From Paenibacillus dakarensis (GTDB taxonomy: Bacteria; Bacillota; Bacilli; Paenibacillales; Paenibacillaceae), in contig NZ_CDSE01000040.1 in assembly GCF_001373415.1 (NCBI RefSeq), forward strand, positions 1 through 64,000: 64,000 nt of DNA. The letters run 5' to 3'. A model generated the notes under the pieces. The model did not search any database, was not told where the DNA came from, and saw only the letters and a program-made list of their open reading frames with translations. Position numbers and translations under genes: made by a program. Of this stretch, positions 55,175 to 63,037 are shown piece after piece (the first letter of the stretch is position 1; the number at the start of each line of letters is the position of its first letter).

Positions 55175-56517
55175 AAACATATACACACTCCGAACAGAAA
55201 TTCAAACAGTCTGCCGCGGCGCTTGCCGGCGGCGTATCCAGCTCGCTGCGGGCTTCGATGAAGCCTGTGCCGCTGTTTGCGGAACGGGGGCAGGGAGCAC
55301 GGGTGACGGATGTCGACGGCAATACCTATATCGACTATTTGCTCGGCTATGGCCCGCTGATTTTGGGCCACGCGCATCCCGGGCTCGTGACAGCGGTGAA
55401 TGAGGCCATGCAGCGCGGATTTACTTTTGGTCTGCAGCATCAGGGGGAGATCGATTTGGCTGAAAGGCTGATTGAAATTCTGCCCTGTGCCGAAAAGGTA
55501 GCATTCAGCGGATCGGGTACAGAAGCCGTCATGCTGGCTCTTCGGCTTGCCCGCGCTTATACAGGCAGGAAGAAGATCGTCCGCTTTCATGGCCATTACC
55601 ACGGCTGGTCGGACACGATATTCACCGCCTTCCCAAGCGCGGATATGAAAGCCGAAACTGAAGGCGGAGCCGGAGACCAGGAAGTGCTGCCGGGCACCGG
55701 GGGACAAAGCGAGATCAGCCTGCAGGAAATCATCCTGCTGCCCTGGAACGATCCGGAGGCACTTGAAAAGGCGCTCCGCGAGCAGGCGGATGAAATCGCA
55801 GCGGTTATTACCGAGCCGGTGATGTGCAACAACGGCTGCCTTACCCCGCAGCCGGGGTACTTGGAACGGATGCGTGAGCTGACAGCGGAATTGGGTATTG
55901 TACTTATATTTGATGAGGTCATTACAGGCTTCCGTCTCGGGCTGGGCGGCGCTCATGAGCGTTTCGGAATCAAGCCGGATCTGATGACCATGGGCAAGGC
56001 TATGGCTGGAGGCATCGCACTCAGCGCGGTAGCGGGCTCTAGTCAGCTGATGGACCTGATCGAGGGCGGTCAGGTGAGCCATCTTGGAACGCTTAACGGT
56101 AATGGAATCGCGGTATCGGCGGCACTGGCAACCCTAGATATTCTGGGCGAGAATCAAGGCGAGGCATTCGTTAAGATGGAGCAGGCAGCCGCAACCCTTG
56201 CCGAGGGAATTCGGGAACGGCTGCGCAGCCATGGCCTTCAGGGAGTCGTTAACCAGCTCGGTCCGGTATTCCACATGATGTTTATTGATCGGGAAGACGT
56301 GTCTTCCTTTGCTGAATTTTCGGAGCGGGATTCCGCGCTTTACTTCGAATTTGCGGAGCAGATGCTTGAGGAGGGTGTACTGATTCGTCCGAATGGACTG
56401 TGGTACGTTTCAACGGCCCACAGTGAGGAAGAGATTAGGGAAACGCTGGAAGCGGCGGACCGTGCCCTTCAGGCATTGGCATCCCGCCGTGGTGTGCAGG
56501 AAGGGAGCCGGAGATGA
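55171..56517 (+). CDS. Class III aminotransferase, glutamate-1-semialdehyde aminomutase-like
   Basis: I chose the ATG at 55171, after GGAGG and overlapping the M81 stop by four bases (ATGA); this gives 448 residues. G-S-G-T-E-A-V-M-L-A near 114-123 binds the cofactor phosphate, F-D-E-V-I-T-G-F holds the Asp that contacts pyridoxal phosphate, and the Schiff-base Lys is in M-G-K-A-M-A-G-G. The layout follows glutamate-1-semialdehyde aminomutase, but context points to catabolism, not haem synthesis. Transfer of an amino group from or to a sugar-derived carbonyl is a reasonable inference. Confidence 0.85.
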   Translation: MKTYTHSEQKFKQSAAALAGGVSSSLRASMKPVPLFAERGQGARVTDVDGNTYIDYLLGYGPLILGHAHPGLVTAVNEAMQRGFTFGLQHQGEIDLAERLIEILPCAEKVAFSGSGTEAVMLALRLARAYTGRKKIVRFHGHYHGWSDTIFTAFPSADMKAETEGGAGDQEVLPGTGGQSEISLQEIILLPWNDPEALEKALREQADEIAAVITEPVMCNNGCLTPQPGYLERMRELTAELGIVLIFDEVITGFRLGLGGAHERFGIKPDLMTMGKAMAGGIALSAVAGSSQLMDLIEGGQVSHLGTLNGNGIAVSAALATLDILGENQGEAFVKMEQAAATLAEGIRERLRSHGLQGVVNQLGPVFHMMFIDREDVSSFAEFSERDSALYFEFAEQMLEEGVLIRPNGLWYVSTAHSEEEIRETLEAADRALQALASRRGVQEGSRR

Positions 56518-58265
56518 GTACACTGGATAAGGAACGGGCCAGTCAAAAGGTCAGAAAAATCAGCTTTGAAGGGGATGCGCTCCGCATGTCCATGGACTGG
56601 ACCGTGGAGGATCTGGACCGGATCCAGGTGCTTGTAGAAAGCACGCACGGGGCGAGCCATCCAAGCTCCTATCATCTGAATGAACTCGTCGGCGAGATGG
56701 AAAAAGGGGTGTTTCAGCAGGGAGGCAAGCCGGCTGTTTATACGACCACCGATATCTGCGACGGGGTGGCCCAGGCCCATGATGGCATGCATTATTCCCT
56801 TCTCTCCCGCGATATGATCGCTTCCATGGTGGAGATTCACGCCTTGGCAACACCATTTGACGCCATGGTGCTGACATCGGCCGGCGACAAGGCTGTCCCC
56901 GCTCATCTGATGGCAATCGCCAGGCTGAATATTCCGGCTGTTCATGTACCGGGAGGCGCCATGGGGGCGGGACCGTGCATGAAATCGAATGAAGAGCTGT
57001 GGCATATGAGCGTGGAGATGGAGCGGCATCAGATGACGAAGGAGCAGTTTCTTGCCTTTCAGCGAGCCTGCTGCCCAACCTGCGGAGCCTGCCAGTACAT
57101 GGGTACCGCGGCAACGATGCAGGTCATCTCGGAAGCGCTTGGTCTTGCACTGCCCTGGACTGCACTGATCCCGGCGACGAATGCGGAAATCCGCAAGGCA
57201 GCCCGGGCAGCGGGTCAGCAGGTGATGAAGCTGGCGCAGGCAGGCATTCGGCCGGAGCATATTTTGACCAAGGAAGCCTTTGAAAATGCGATCATGGTTC
57301 ACTCCGCCATCGGCGGTTCGCTTAATGCGGTCATGCATTTAATCGCCATTGCGAAGGAGATCGGAATCACGCTCTCACCTCAACAATTCGATGAGATTCA
57401 CCGGAAAATTCCGGTGCTGGTGGATACGAAAACGGCCGGGAAATACCCAACCGAGCTGTTCTGGTATGCCGGAGGCGTACCGTTTGTAATGGATGAAATA
57501 CAGGAGTTTTTACATCTGGACGCTTTGACGGTCACGGGACGGACGGTCGGTGAAAACCTGAAAGAGATGCGGACGAACGAAATGCGAAATTATGCCGAAA
57601 TGTTTCTGGCTAACTACAAGCTGAACCGTCGGGATGTCATTTATCCGCTCCGTAAGCCACTCAAGCAGGAGGGTTCACTTGCTGTGCTTTACGGCAATCT
57701 GGCTCCTGAAGGGGCGACGATCAAGAAGTTTGCCGTTGCTGACGATATGCAGGTTCATACCGGGCCGGCCCGGGTATTCGACAGTGAGCGCGAAGGTGTG
57801 GATGCATATATTCGGGGTGATATCCGACCAGGCGACGTGATCGTGATCCGTTATCAGGGACCGAAAGCGGTCGGCATGCCGGAAATGTTCTTTATGTCGG
57901 AGCTCATTGCTTCTGATCCTGTGCTGTCCCATACAACCTCACTCGTAACAGACGGACGCTTTTCCGGTGCTACACGGGGGCCGTGTGTCGGCTATCTGGG
58001 ACCGGAAGCGCTCGATGGCGGAGCGATTGCCCTGGTGAAGGATAAGGATCTGGTGCGGGTGGATATTCCGAACCGCCGGATCGATGTGATCGGTGTTAAC
58101 GGTGTTGAATGTGAACCGGAGGAAGTGAACGTGATTTACCAGGAGAGAAAAATGCACTGGACGCCACCGGTCTTTTCCCATAAAGGTGTTCTGAAGCTGT
58201 ACACACGCTCTGCCGTTCCTGCCCTGCAGGGCGGATCCTGTTCACAGGGAGGAATATTCGGATGA
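56514..58265 (+). CDS. IlvD/Edd family dehydratase homologue lacking two iron-sulfur cysteines
   Basis: This 583-residue protein overlaps the aminotransferase stop by four bases. It follows the IlvD/Edd sugar-acid dehydratase fold: I-C-D-G-V-A-Q-A-H-D-G-M near 81-92, S-L-L-S-R-D-M, C-P-T-C-G-A-C at 187-193 and T-D-G-R-F-S-G-A-T-R-G-P near the end. The family holds its cluster with three cysteines. The first (P-C-N) is here P-S-S-Y-H-L at 50-55 and the second (G-C-D-K) is A-G-D-K at 123-126; only the third remains. The Lys126 and Asp residues for Mg are kept. It either uses no cluster, binds one differently, or has a new reaction. Operon logic suggests aldonic-acid dehydration. Confidence 0.85.
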   Translation: MSTLDKERASQKVRKISFEGDALRMSMDWTVEDLDRIQVLVESTHGASHPSSYHLNELVGEMEKGVFQQGGKPAVYTTTDICDGVAQAHDGMHYSLLSRDMIASMVEIHALATPFDAMVLTSAGDKAVPAHLMAIARLNIPAVHVPGGAMGAGPCMKSNEELWHMSVEMERHQMTKEQFLAFQRACCPTCGACQYMGTAATMQVISEALGLALPWTALIPATNAEIRKAARAAGQQVMKLAQAGIRPEHILTKEAFENAIMVHSAIGGSLNAVMHLIAIAKEIGITLSPQQFDEIHRKIPVLVDTKTAGKYPTELFWYAGGVPFVMDEIQEFLHLDALTVTGRTVGENLKEMRTNEMRNYAEMFLANYKLNRRDVIYPLRKPLKQEGSLAVLYGNLAPEGATIKKFAVADDMQVHTGPARVFDSEREGVDAYIRGDIRPGDVIVIRYQGPKAVGMPEMFFMSELIASDPVLSHTTSLVTDGRFSGATRGPCVGYLGPEALDGGAIALVKDKDLVRVDIPNRRIDVIGVNGVECEPEEVNVIYQERKMHWTPPVFSHKGVLKLYTRSAVPALQGGSCSQGGIFG

Positions 58266-59023
58266 GACTTAAAGATCGGGTGGCGCTGGTAACGGGATCT
58301 TCCCGTTCCATCGGCGCAGCTGTGGCCAAGCGTTATGCTCAGGAGGGTGCAAAGGTAATCGTGAATTATCGTTCACATCCTGAGCTGGCGGAACAGGTTG
58401 TAGAGGAAATTCGTACGCAGGGTGGCGAGGCGATTGCGATCCAGGCGGACGTTTCACGCGAGGAAGACGTAGCCAGACTTGTGGATGAAGGCATTCGGCA
58501 GTTCGGTTACATTGATATTCTGGTCAACAACGCGGCTATGGATCCCCGCCGCAAATGGACCGAAATTACAGTGGAAGAATGGGATCACATTATGGGAACG
58601 AACGTAAGGTCCCAGTTTCTGTGCGCCAAGGCTGTGTTTCCTTCCATGGCTGCGCGGGGATACGGTAAAATTATCAATGTATCCTCGGTGACCTATTTTA
58701 CGGGCCAGAAGGAGTTTCTTCATTATGTGACCTCCAAGGGTGCCATTGTAGGATTTACCAGGGCCTTGGCCCGGGAGGTAGGCGAGCATAATATTACCGT
58801 TAACTGCATTACCCCGGGAGCGGTGCTCACGGAAACGGAGTATGAAAAGGTAAGTATGGAGACAATCCGGGAAAGCGGAGAGTATCTGGCTAAGGCTCAA
58901 TGCTTCTCCAGACGGGAAGTGGCTTCCGATCTGGAGGGTGCCTTTGTTTTTCTGGCGTCAGGAGACAGTGATTTTATTACCGGTCAGCTGCTGAATGTGG
59001 ATGGCGGCTGGATGATGCACTAA
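58262..59023 (+). CDS. Short-chain dehydrogenase/reductase
   Basis: This 253-residue classical SDR starts on an ATGA shared with the dehydratase stop. The cofactor loop reads T-G-S-S-R-S-I-G (the usual G before I-G is S), then N-N-A-A-M-D, the catalytic Ser in N-V-S-S-V-T, and Tyr/Lys in Y-V-T-S-K-G. R-S-H-P after the second strand suggests NADP preference. In sugar-oxidation pathways such enzymes oxidise the free sugar to a lactone or a keto-deoxy acid to a diketo acid; either fits with the lactonase and FAA-hydrolase downstream. Confidence 0.9.
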   Translation: MRLKDRVALVTGSSRSIGAAVAKRYAQEGAKVIVNYRSHPELAEQVVEEIRTQGGEAIAIQADVSREEDVARLVDEGIRQFGYIDILVNNAAMDPRRKWTEITVEEWDHIMGTNVRSQFLCAKAVFPSMAARGYGKIINVSSVTYFTGQKEFLHYVTSKGAIVGFTRALAREVGEHNITVNCITPGAVLTETEYEKVSMETIRESGEYLAKAQCFSRREVASDLEGAFVFLASGDSDFITGQLLNVDGGWMMH

Positions 59024-59089
59024 TCAAATATTAAATTTACACCATGACCAATGACCGGACGAGGTTTGTGGGTTTAGGAGGAGATAAGC

Positions 59090-59971
59090 ATGATGGAATC
59101 ATCAAAGCTGGAATGTGTGCTGCGCAAGAAGGCTGTTCTGGGGGAAGGACCGTTCTGGGAAAGCGGCAAGGAGCGCCTGATTTGGGTGGATATAGAGGGA
59201 AAGTCGCTTCACTTTTATAATCCGGCTGCTTCGGAAGACAAGGTTTATCCTATGGAAAAGCTGATTGGAACCGCGGTGCCGGCTGCAGATGGAAGCTACC
59301 TGCTTGCCCTTCAGGATGGAATTTACCGGTTCCGGGAAGAGGACGGGACGATGAAGCACATCGCTTCACCGGAGCGTCATATTCCGGGTAACCGGTTCAA
59401 TGACGGTAAATGTGATCCTACCGGCCGTTTCTGGCTGGGAACGTTGAACATGGAAGGGAAATCCGGCATGGCAAGTCTTTACCGGATGGATGCTGATCTA
59501 AAGATTACCCGCGTGGAAACAGGAATAGGTCTGTCCAACGGCATGGGCTGGAGCCCGGCGGGGGATCAGATGTATTTTATCGATACAACGGCGGGTACGG
59601 TCTATGCCTATGATTACCGGCTGGATACCGGTGAAATTAGCGGGCGCAGAGTTTTGCTGCGCTTTTCTGGGGAGAGCGGTATGCCGGATGGCATGACGGT
59701 GGATGCAGACGGAAGGCTTTGGATCGCGCACTGGGGCGGCAGCAGAGTAACCTGCTGGGATCCGGTGAGCTTTAAAGAGCAGGAGCGGATTGAACTGCCG
59801 GCAAGACTGGTAACCTCCTGTGCTTTCGGAGGCGACAATCTTGAGGATCTGTACATTACCACCGCGGATGATCAGGAAAGCGGGCAAGAAGACCCCTATG
59901 GCGGCAGCCTGTTCCGGATCAAAACAGGAGCGAAAGGCATGCCGGCCGCCAGTTTTGGAAGTCAGATATGA
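59090..59971 (+). CDS. SMP-30/gluconolactonase family lactonase
   Basis: This 293-residue beta-propeller starts near an AGGAGGAG site; the ATG at 59090 or 59093 would serve. G-E-G-P-F-W-E near residue 19 supplies the metal-binding Glu, R-F-N-D-G-K-C-D-P-T-G-R-F-W near 102 the Asn/Asp, and S-N-G-M-G-W-S and M-P-D-G-M-T-V-D the remaining ligands. Members open sugar lactones to aldonic acids, the step between the SDR and the dehydratase. It lies 66 bases after the SDR. Confidence 0.9.
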   Translation: MMESSKLECVLRKKAVLGEGPFWESGKERLIWVDIEGKSLHFYNPAASEDKVYPMEKLIGTAVPAADGSYLLALQDGIYRFREEDGTMKHIASPERHIPGNRFNDGKCDPTGRFWLGTLNMEGKSGMASLYRMDADLKITRVETGIGLSNGMGWSPAGDQMYFIDTTAGTVYAYDYRLDTGEISGRRVLLRFSGESGMPDGMTVDADGRLWIAHWGGSRVTCWDPVSFKEQERIELPARLVTSCAFGGDNLEDLYITTADDQESGQEDPYGGSLFRIKTGAKGMPAASFGSQI

Positions 59972-59998
59972 TACTGCTGGAAGGAAGGTTGATTTCAC

Positions 59999-60901
59999 AT
60001 GAAGCTGCTGACGATGAAGGTGGATGGCCGATTACATATCGGAATGAAGTTGGAGAAGGGTGTCGTTGATCTGACGGCGGCTGGAGCGCAGTCAACGGAT
60101 GCGCCGGATCTTGGAGATATGACGAGCAGTATGCGCTCCCTGATCGGATCGATGGAGCGTTCCCTGCCTTCGATCAGGCAAAGAGCAGAGACCCTTGAGA
60201 AGGAAGGGGGGCTGGAGCGTTATCTGGTCGATGAGGAACAGATTGAATGGGGACCGTGTATACCGGAGCCAGGGAAGATCATTTGCGTGGGATTGAACTA
60301 CCGAAAGCATGCGGAGGAAACGAATTCTCCGATTCCGGAGTCTCCAATCTTGTTCAATAAATTCAGCAATACGATCACGGCGCATCAAAGCACGGTCGCT
60401 ATACCGCCGGTTGCAGAGAAGGTGGACTACGAAGCGGAACTAGCTATTGTAATTGGCCGTAAAGCCGCTTCCGTATCCAGAGAAGAAGCTCTTGATTATG
60501 TGTTCGGCTACTGTAATGCCAATGATCTGTCCGCGCGTGATCTGCAGCTCCGGACGAGTCAGTGGCTGCTCGGCAAGACCTGCGACGACTTCTGCCCTAT
60601 TGGCCCATATCTGGTCACATCGGACGAAGTCGGAAATCCGAATATGCTTGACATCGCTTGTTATGTTAATGGTGAGCTGAGACAGCATTCCAATACCTCG
60701 GACATGATTTATCATTGTGATGAAATTATCAGCTACGTCTCCAGACATATGACGCTGGAGCCGGGTGATGTGATTTTGACAGGAACCCCCGAAGGCGTCG
60801 TAATGGGATATCCTCCGGAGAAGCAGATGTATCTAAAAGCGGGCGATACGGTTGAGATTGAAATCGAGAAGCTGGGTACCCTGCGGAACATCATGGCGTG
60901 A
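59999..60901 (+). CDS. Fumarylacetoacetate hydrolase family protein
   Basis: This 300-residue protein has the family core: I-C-V-G-L-N-Y-R-K-H-A-E-E near 96, D-Y-E-A-E-L-A-I-V-I-G near 142 with the metal-binding Glu residues, N-D-L-S-A-R-D, and T-G-T-P-E-G-V near 260. Relatives hydrolyse 2,4-diketo-3-deoxy acids from L-fucose or L-rhamnose to pyruvate and lactate, or act as keto-deoxy-acid dehydratases. Its place at the end of the operon, before a strong terminator, fits the final cleavage step. Confidence 0.9.
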   Translation: MKLLTMKVDGRLHIGMKLEKGVVDLTAAGAQSTDAPDLGDMTSSMRSLIGSMERSLPSIRQRAETLEKEGGLERYLVDEEQIEWGPCIPEPGKIICVGLNYRKHAEETNSPIPESPILFNKFSNTITAHQSTVAIPPVAEKVDYEAELAIVIGRKAASVSREEALDYVFGYCNANDLSARDLQLRTSQWLLGKTCDDFCPIGPYLVTSDEVGNPNMLDIACYVNGELRQHSNTSDMIYHCDEIISYVSRHMTLEPGDVILTGTPEGVVMGYPPEKQMYLKAGDTVEIEIEKLGTLRNIMA

Positions 60902-60925
60902 GGATTTGAGTTTGACGGGTGAACG

Positions 60926-60980
60926 ATACATAAACAGCCTCCGGCACTAGCCGGAGGCTGTTTATGTATGCGCTGCTGAC
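60926..60980 (+). terminator. Terminator of the GH39-FAA-hydrolase operon
   Basis: A perfect 20-base inverted repeat (60926-60945 and 60950-60969) surrounds a four-base loop ACTA; the arm starts ATACATAAACAGCC. It is unusually long and exact for a terminator. The right arm ends five bases before repeat copy 3. Confidence 0.8.
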
Positions 60981-61120
60981 TTACATCGATAAACGAAAGT
61001 AACCCACTCTTAAATTGAGGTCAAAGTAGGGTATTTGCTGCTCTGAAACTTGATCTTGGAGGGAAGCACAATCAAGATGGTTGTACTGAGGACGGATGAA
61101 CATTCGTCCTTATTTCTATT
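60974..61120. repeat. Structured intergenic repeat, copy 3 (diverged)
   Basis: It shares CTGACTTACATCGATAAACG, AACCCACTCTTAA, ATCTTGGAGG, CAAGATG and CTTATTTCTATT with copies 1 and 2. The third hairpin has a different sequence, GGACGGATG (61090-61098) and CATTCGTCC (61101-61109), but still pairs fully with one G-U, a compensatory change that supports a selected RNA structure. From 61121 to 61254 I see only AT-rich sequence and the leader of the NERD gene. Confidence 0.6.
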
Positions 61121-61254
61121 TTTAAATTAACATATTCTATTTTTTCTTCCTTGTATAAAAGGATAACCATCGTTATCAGTAATGCCGATAATCAAGGAAT
61201 AGAAGTTGATAATAGAGCAAACTCGGCCAACGAGAGCCCAAAAGGAGAATAATA

Positions 61255-61944
61255 ATGTTAGAGAAAATTCTATCTCTATTTAAGCCTAAACCTAAGCCTT
61301 CAACTGAACCCCGTAAAACCAAGAAAACTCAAACCCGCCCTAAAATCGAGTCCACACGAATCGGAGAACTGGGAGAGCACAAAATTAATATTCAGCTGGA
61401 TCAGCTGCCGAAAGACTGCCGTTATCTATCCGATCTGCTGGTTTCAAATCCGAAGTCGCGTTCCGGCTATTCTCAGATCGATCACCTGGTGATTTCCCCG
61501 TATGGTCTGTTTGTCATCGAAACCAAGAATTACAACGGAGAAATTAAAGGTGGACGCAGTGATAAACAATGGAGTGTCAGTAACCGGTTCAAGATGTACA
61601 ATCCGTTCATGCAAAACTATGGACACATCAAGGCCATCGAACGACATATCGGTCAGAGGGATGGATTGCGTTACATTTCAATGATTTCTTTTACCATGAG
61701 ATGCCGGTTTAGTGTCGATCCAGACCTTCGGAAAATCCAATCTGATGAGCTTATCGTATATGATGTGGAATTGTCCGAGTTCATCCAACGGAAAATCAAT
61801 ATGCTTAAAATGAGCGGTGATTACGTACAGCTTACGGGAGAAGATATTCAGCAAATATATCAGAAGCTGAGCGCTGCCAACATCACTGATCCGGCCATCC
61901 GCGCCGCGCATGCAGACAAAGTGAAGGAAAGAAAAACGCCATAA
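61255..61944 (+). CDS. NERD domain protein
   Basis: This 229-residue protein starts after AAAAGGAG. A Lys/Pro-rich N-terminal tail of about 35 residues precedes the nuclease-related NERD domain: G-E-L-G-E-H-K, then S-Q-I-D-H-L-V-I-S, V-I-E-T-K-N-Y-N-G and W-S-V-S. These give the E...D...E-x-K core of a PD-(D/E)XK-like fold. The role of NERD proteins in bacteria is poorly known; they are common in defence and mobile regions. Its link to repeat copy 3 parallels the nuclease genes beside copies 1 and 2. Confidence 0.85.
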   Translation: MLEKILSLFKPKPKPSTEPRKTKKTQTRPKIESTRIGELGEHKINIQLDQLPKDCRYLSDLLVSNPKSRSGYSQIDHLVISPYGLFVIETKNYNGEIKGGRSDKQWSVSNRFKMYNPFMQNYGHIKAIERHIGQRDGLRYISMISFTMRCRFSVDPDLRKIQSDELIVYDVELSEFIQRKINMLKMSGDYVQLTGEDIQQIYQKLSAANITDPAIRAAHADKVKERKTP

Positions 61945-62024
61945 GTATTATGGCAAATAAGCCCCGAACTGTTTTACAATAAGAAGTGCAGGTTAAAATG
62001 GCCAATTTCGGGGAGGAATGCGAA

Positions 62025-62969
62025 ATGAAGTACAGAAGACTGGGACGAAGCGGGCTGAAGGTCAGTGAGATCAGCTTGGGAAGCTGGCTTACATACGGCG
62101 GTTATGTGGAACAGGAGAATGCGGTAAACTCGATCGAAACGGCGTACGATCTTGGGATTAACTTCTTTGACACGGCGAATGTGTACGAGAGAGGCGCTGC
62201 GGAGAAGCTGGTCGGCGAGACGTTGAAAGCGTATCCGCGGGAATCCTATGTACTGGCGACAAAGGCGTTCTGGCCGATGGGTGACGGACCGAATGATCGC
62301 GGCCTGTCCCGCAAGCACGTCATGGAGCAGGCGCATGCAAGTCTGAAGCGGTTAGGCCATGACTATGTCGATATTTTCTACTGTCACCGTCATGACCCGG
62401 AAACCCCGCTCGACGAAACGCTGCGCGCACTGGATGATCTGGTACGTCAGGGCAAGGTGCTGTATGTGGGTGTCAGTGAATGGCAGGCTTCCCAGATCGC
62501 CGAGGCGCTGACAGTGGCAGACCGCTATCTGCTGGACCGTATTATCGTGAACCAGCCGGTGTACAACATGTTTAACCGTTACATCGAAAAAGAGGTTATG
62601 CCGCTCTGCGAGCGCTCCGGCATCGGACAAGTCGTGTTCTCGCCGCTGGCTCAAGGCTTGCTGACAGGCAAATATACCTCATCCTCGGATATTCCTACAG
62701 ACAGCCGCGCAGCCAAGCTGGAAGGGGTTCGCAAAGGAATTACCGAAGAGAAAATTGCGAAAGTCCGTGAGCTGGAGAAGATCGCGGCTGAACTGGATCT
62801 GTCCGTAGGTAACCTGGCCCTCGCCTGGATCCTCCGCCAGAACAATGTCGCCAGTGCCCTGGTCGGTGCAAGCCGTCCGGAGCAGGTGAAGGAGAATGCG
62901 AAAGCTTCCGGCATCGAGCTCAGCGAGGATGTGCTGAACCGGATCGAGGATATATTGAAGGAGCAGTAG
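62025..62969 (+). CDS. Aldo/keto reductase, potassium-channel beta-subunit-like
   Basis: I chose the ATG at 62025 after GGGGAGG over 61986; this gives 314 residues. It is a TIM-barrel oxidoreductase with F-F-D-T-A-N-V-Y near residue 46, the catalytic Tyr in N-V-Y-E-R-G-A and Lys in L-A-T-K-A-F-W, and an NADPH-binding end, L-V-G-A-S-R-P-E-Q-V. The L-G-R-S-G-L-K-V start and Y-V-D-I-F-Y-C-H-R-H place it in the KvAP-beta-like subfamily. The substrate is a general carbonyl; it stands alone. Confidence 0.92.
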   Translation: MKYRRLGRSGLKVSEISLGSWLTYGGYVEQENAVNSIETAYDLGINFFDTANVYERGAAEKLVGETLKAYPRESYVLATKAFWPMGDGPNDRGLSRKHVMEQAHASLKRLGHDYVDIFYCHRHDPETPLDETLRALDDLVRQGKVLYVGVSEWQASQIAEALTVADRYLLDRIIVNQPVYNMFNRYIEKEVMPLCERSGIGQVVFSPLAQGLLTGKYTSSSDIPTDSRAAKLEGVRKGITEEKIAKVRELEKIAAELDLSVGNLALAWILRQNNVASALVGASRPEQVKENAKASGIELSEDVLNRIEDILKEQ

Positions 62970-63002
62970 GAAGAAATCATAATCTATTAGGCATACAAAA
63001 TG

Positions 63003-63030
63003 AGGCACGGGAATCTTCCCGTGCCTTCTA
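63003..63030. terminator. Bidirectional terminator between convergent genes
   Basis: AGGCACGGGAA and TTCCCGTGCCT form a perfect 11-base stem with a two-base TC loop, lying between the plus-strand reductase gene and the minus-strand solute-binding-like gene. Confidence 0.8.
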
Positions 63031-63037
63031 TTGTGTA

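Noticed and set aside
55132..56082. Long minus-strand frame (316 codons) opposite the aminotransferase gene
   Set aside because: It lies wholly antisense to well-identified coding sequence with high GC, has no ribosome site and no recognisable protein features. Similar shadows oppose the GH2 gene (34242-35333), the PHP-domain gene (41554-42420) and the dehydratase gene (56469-57338).
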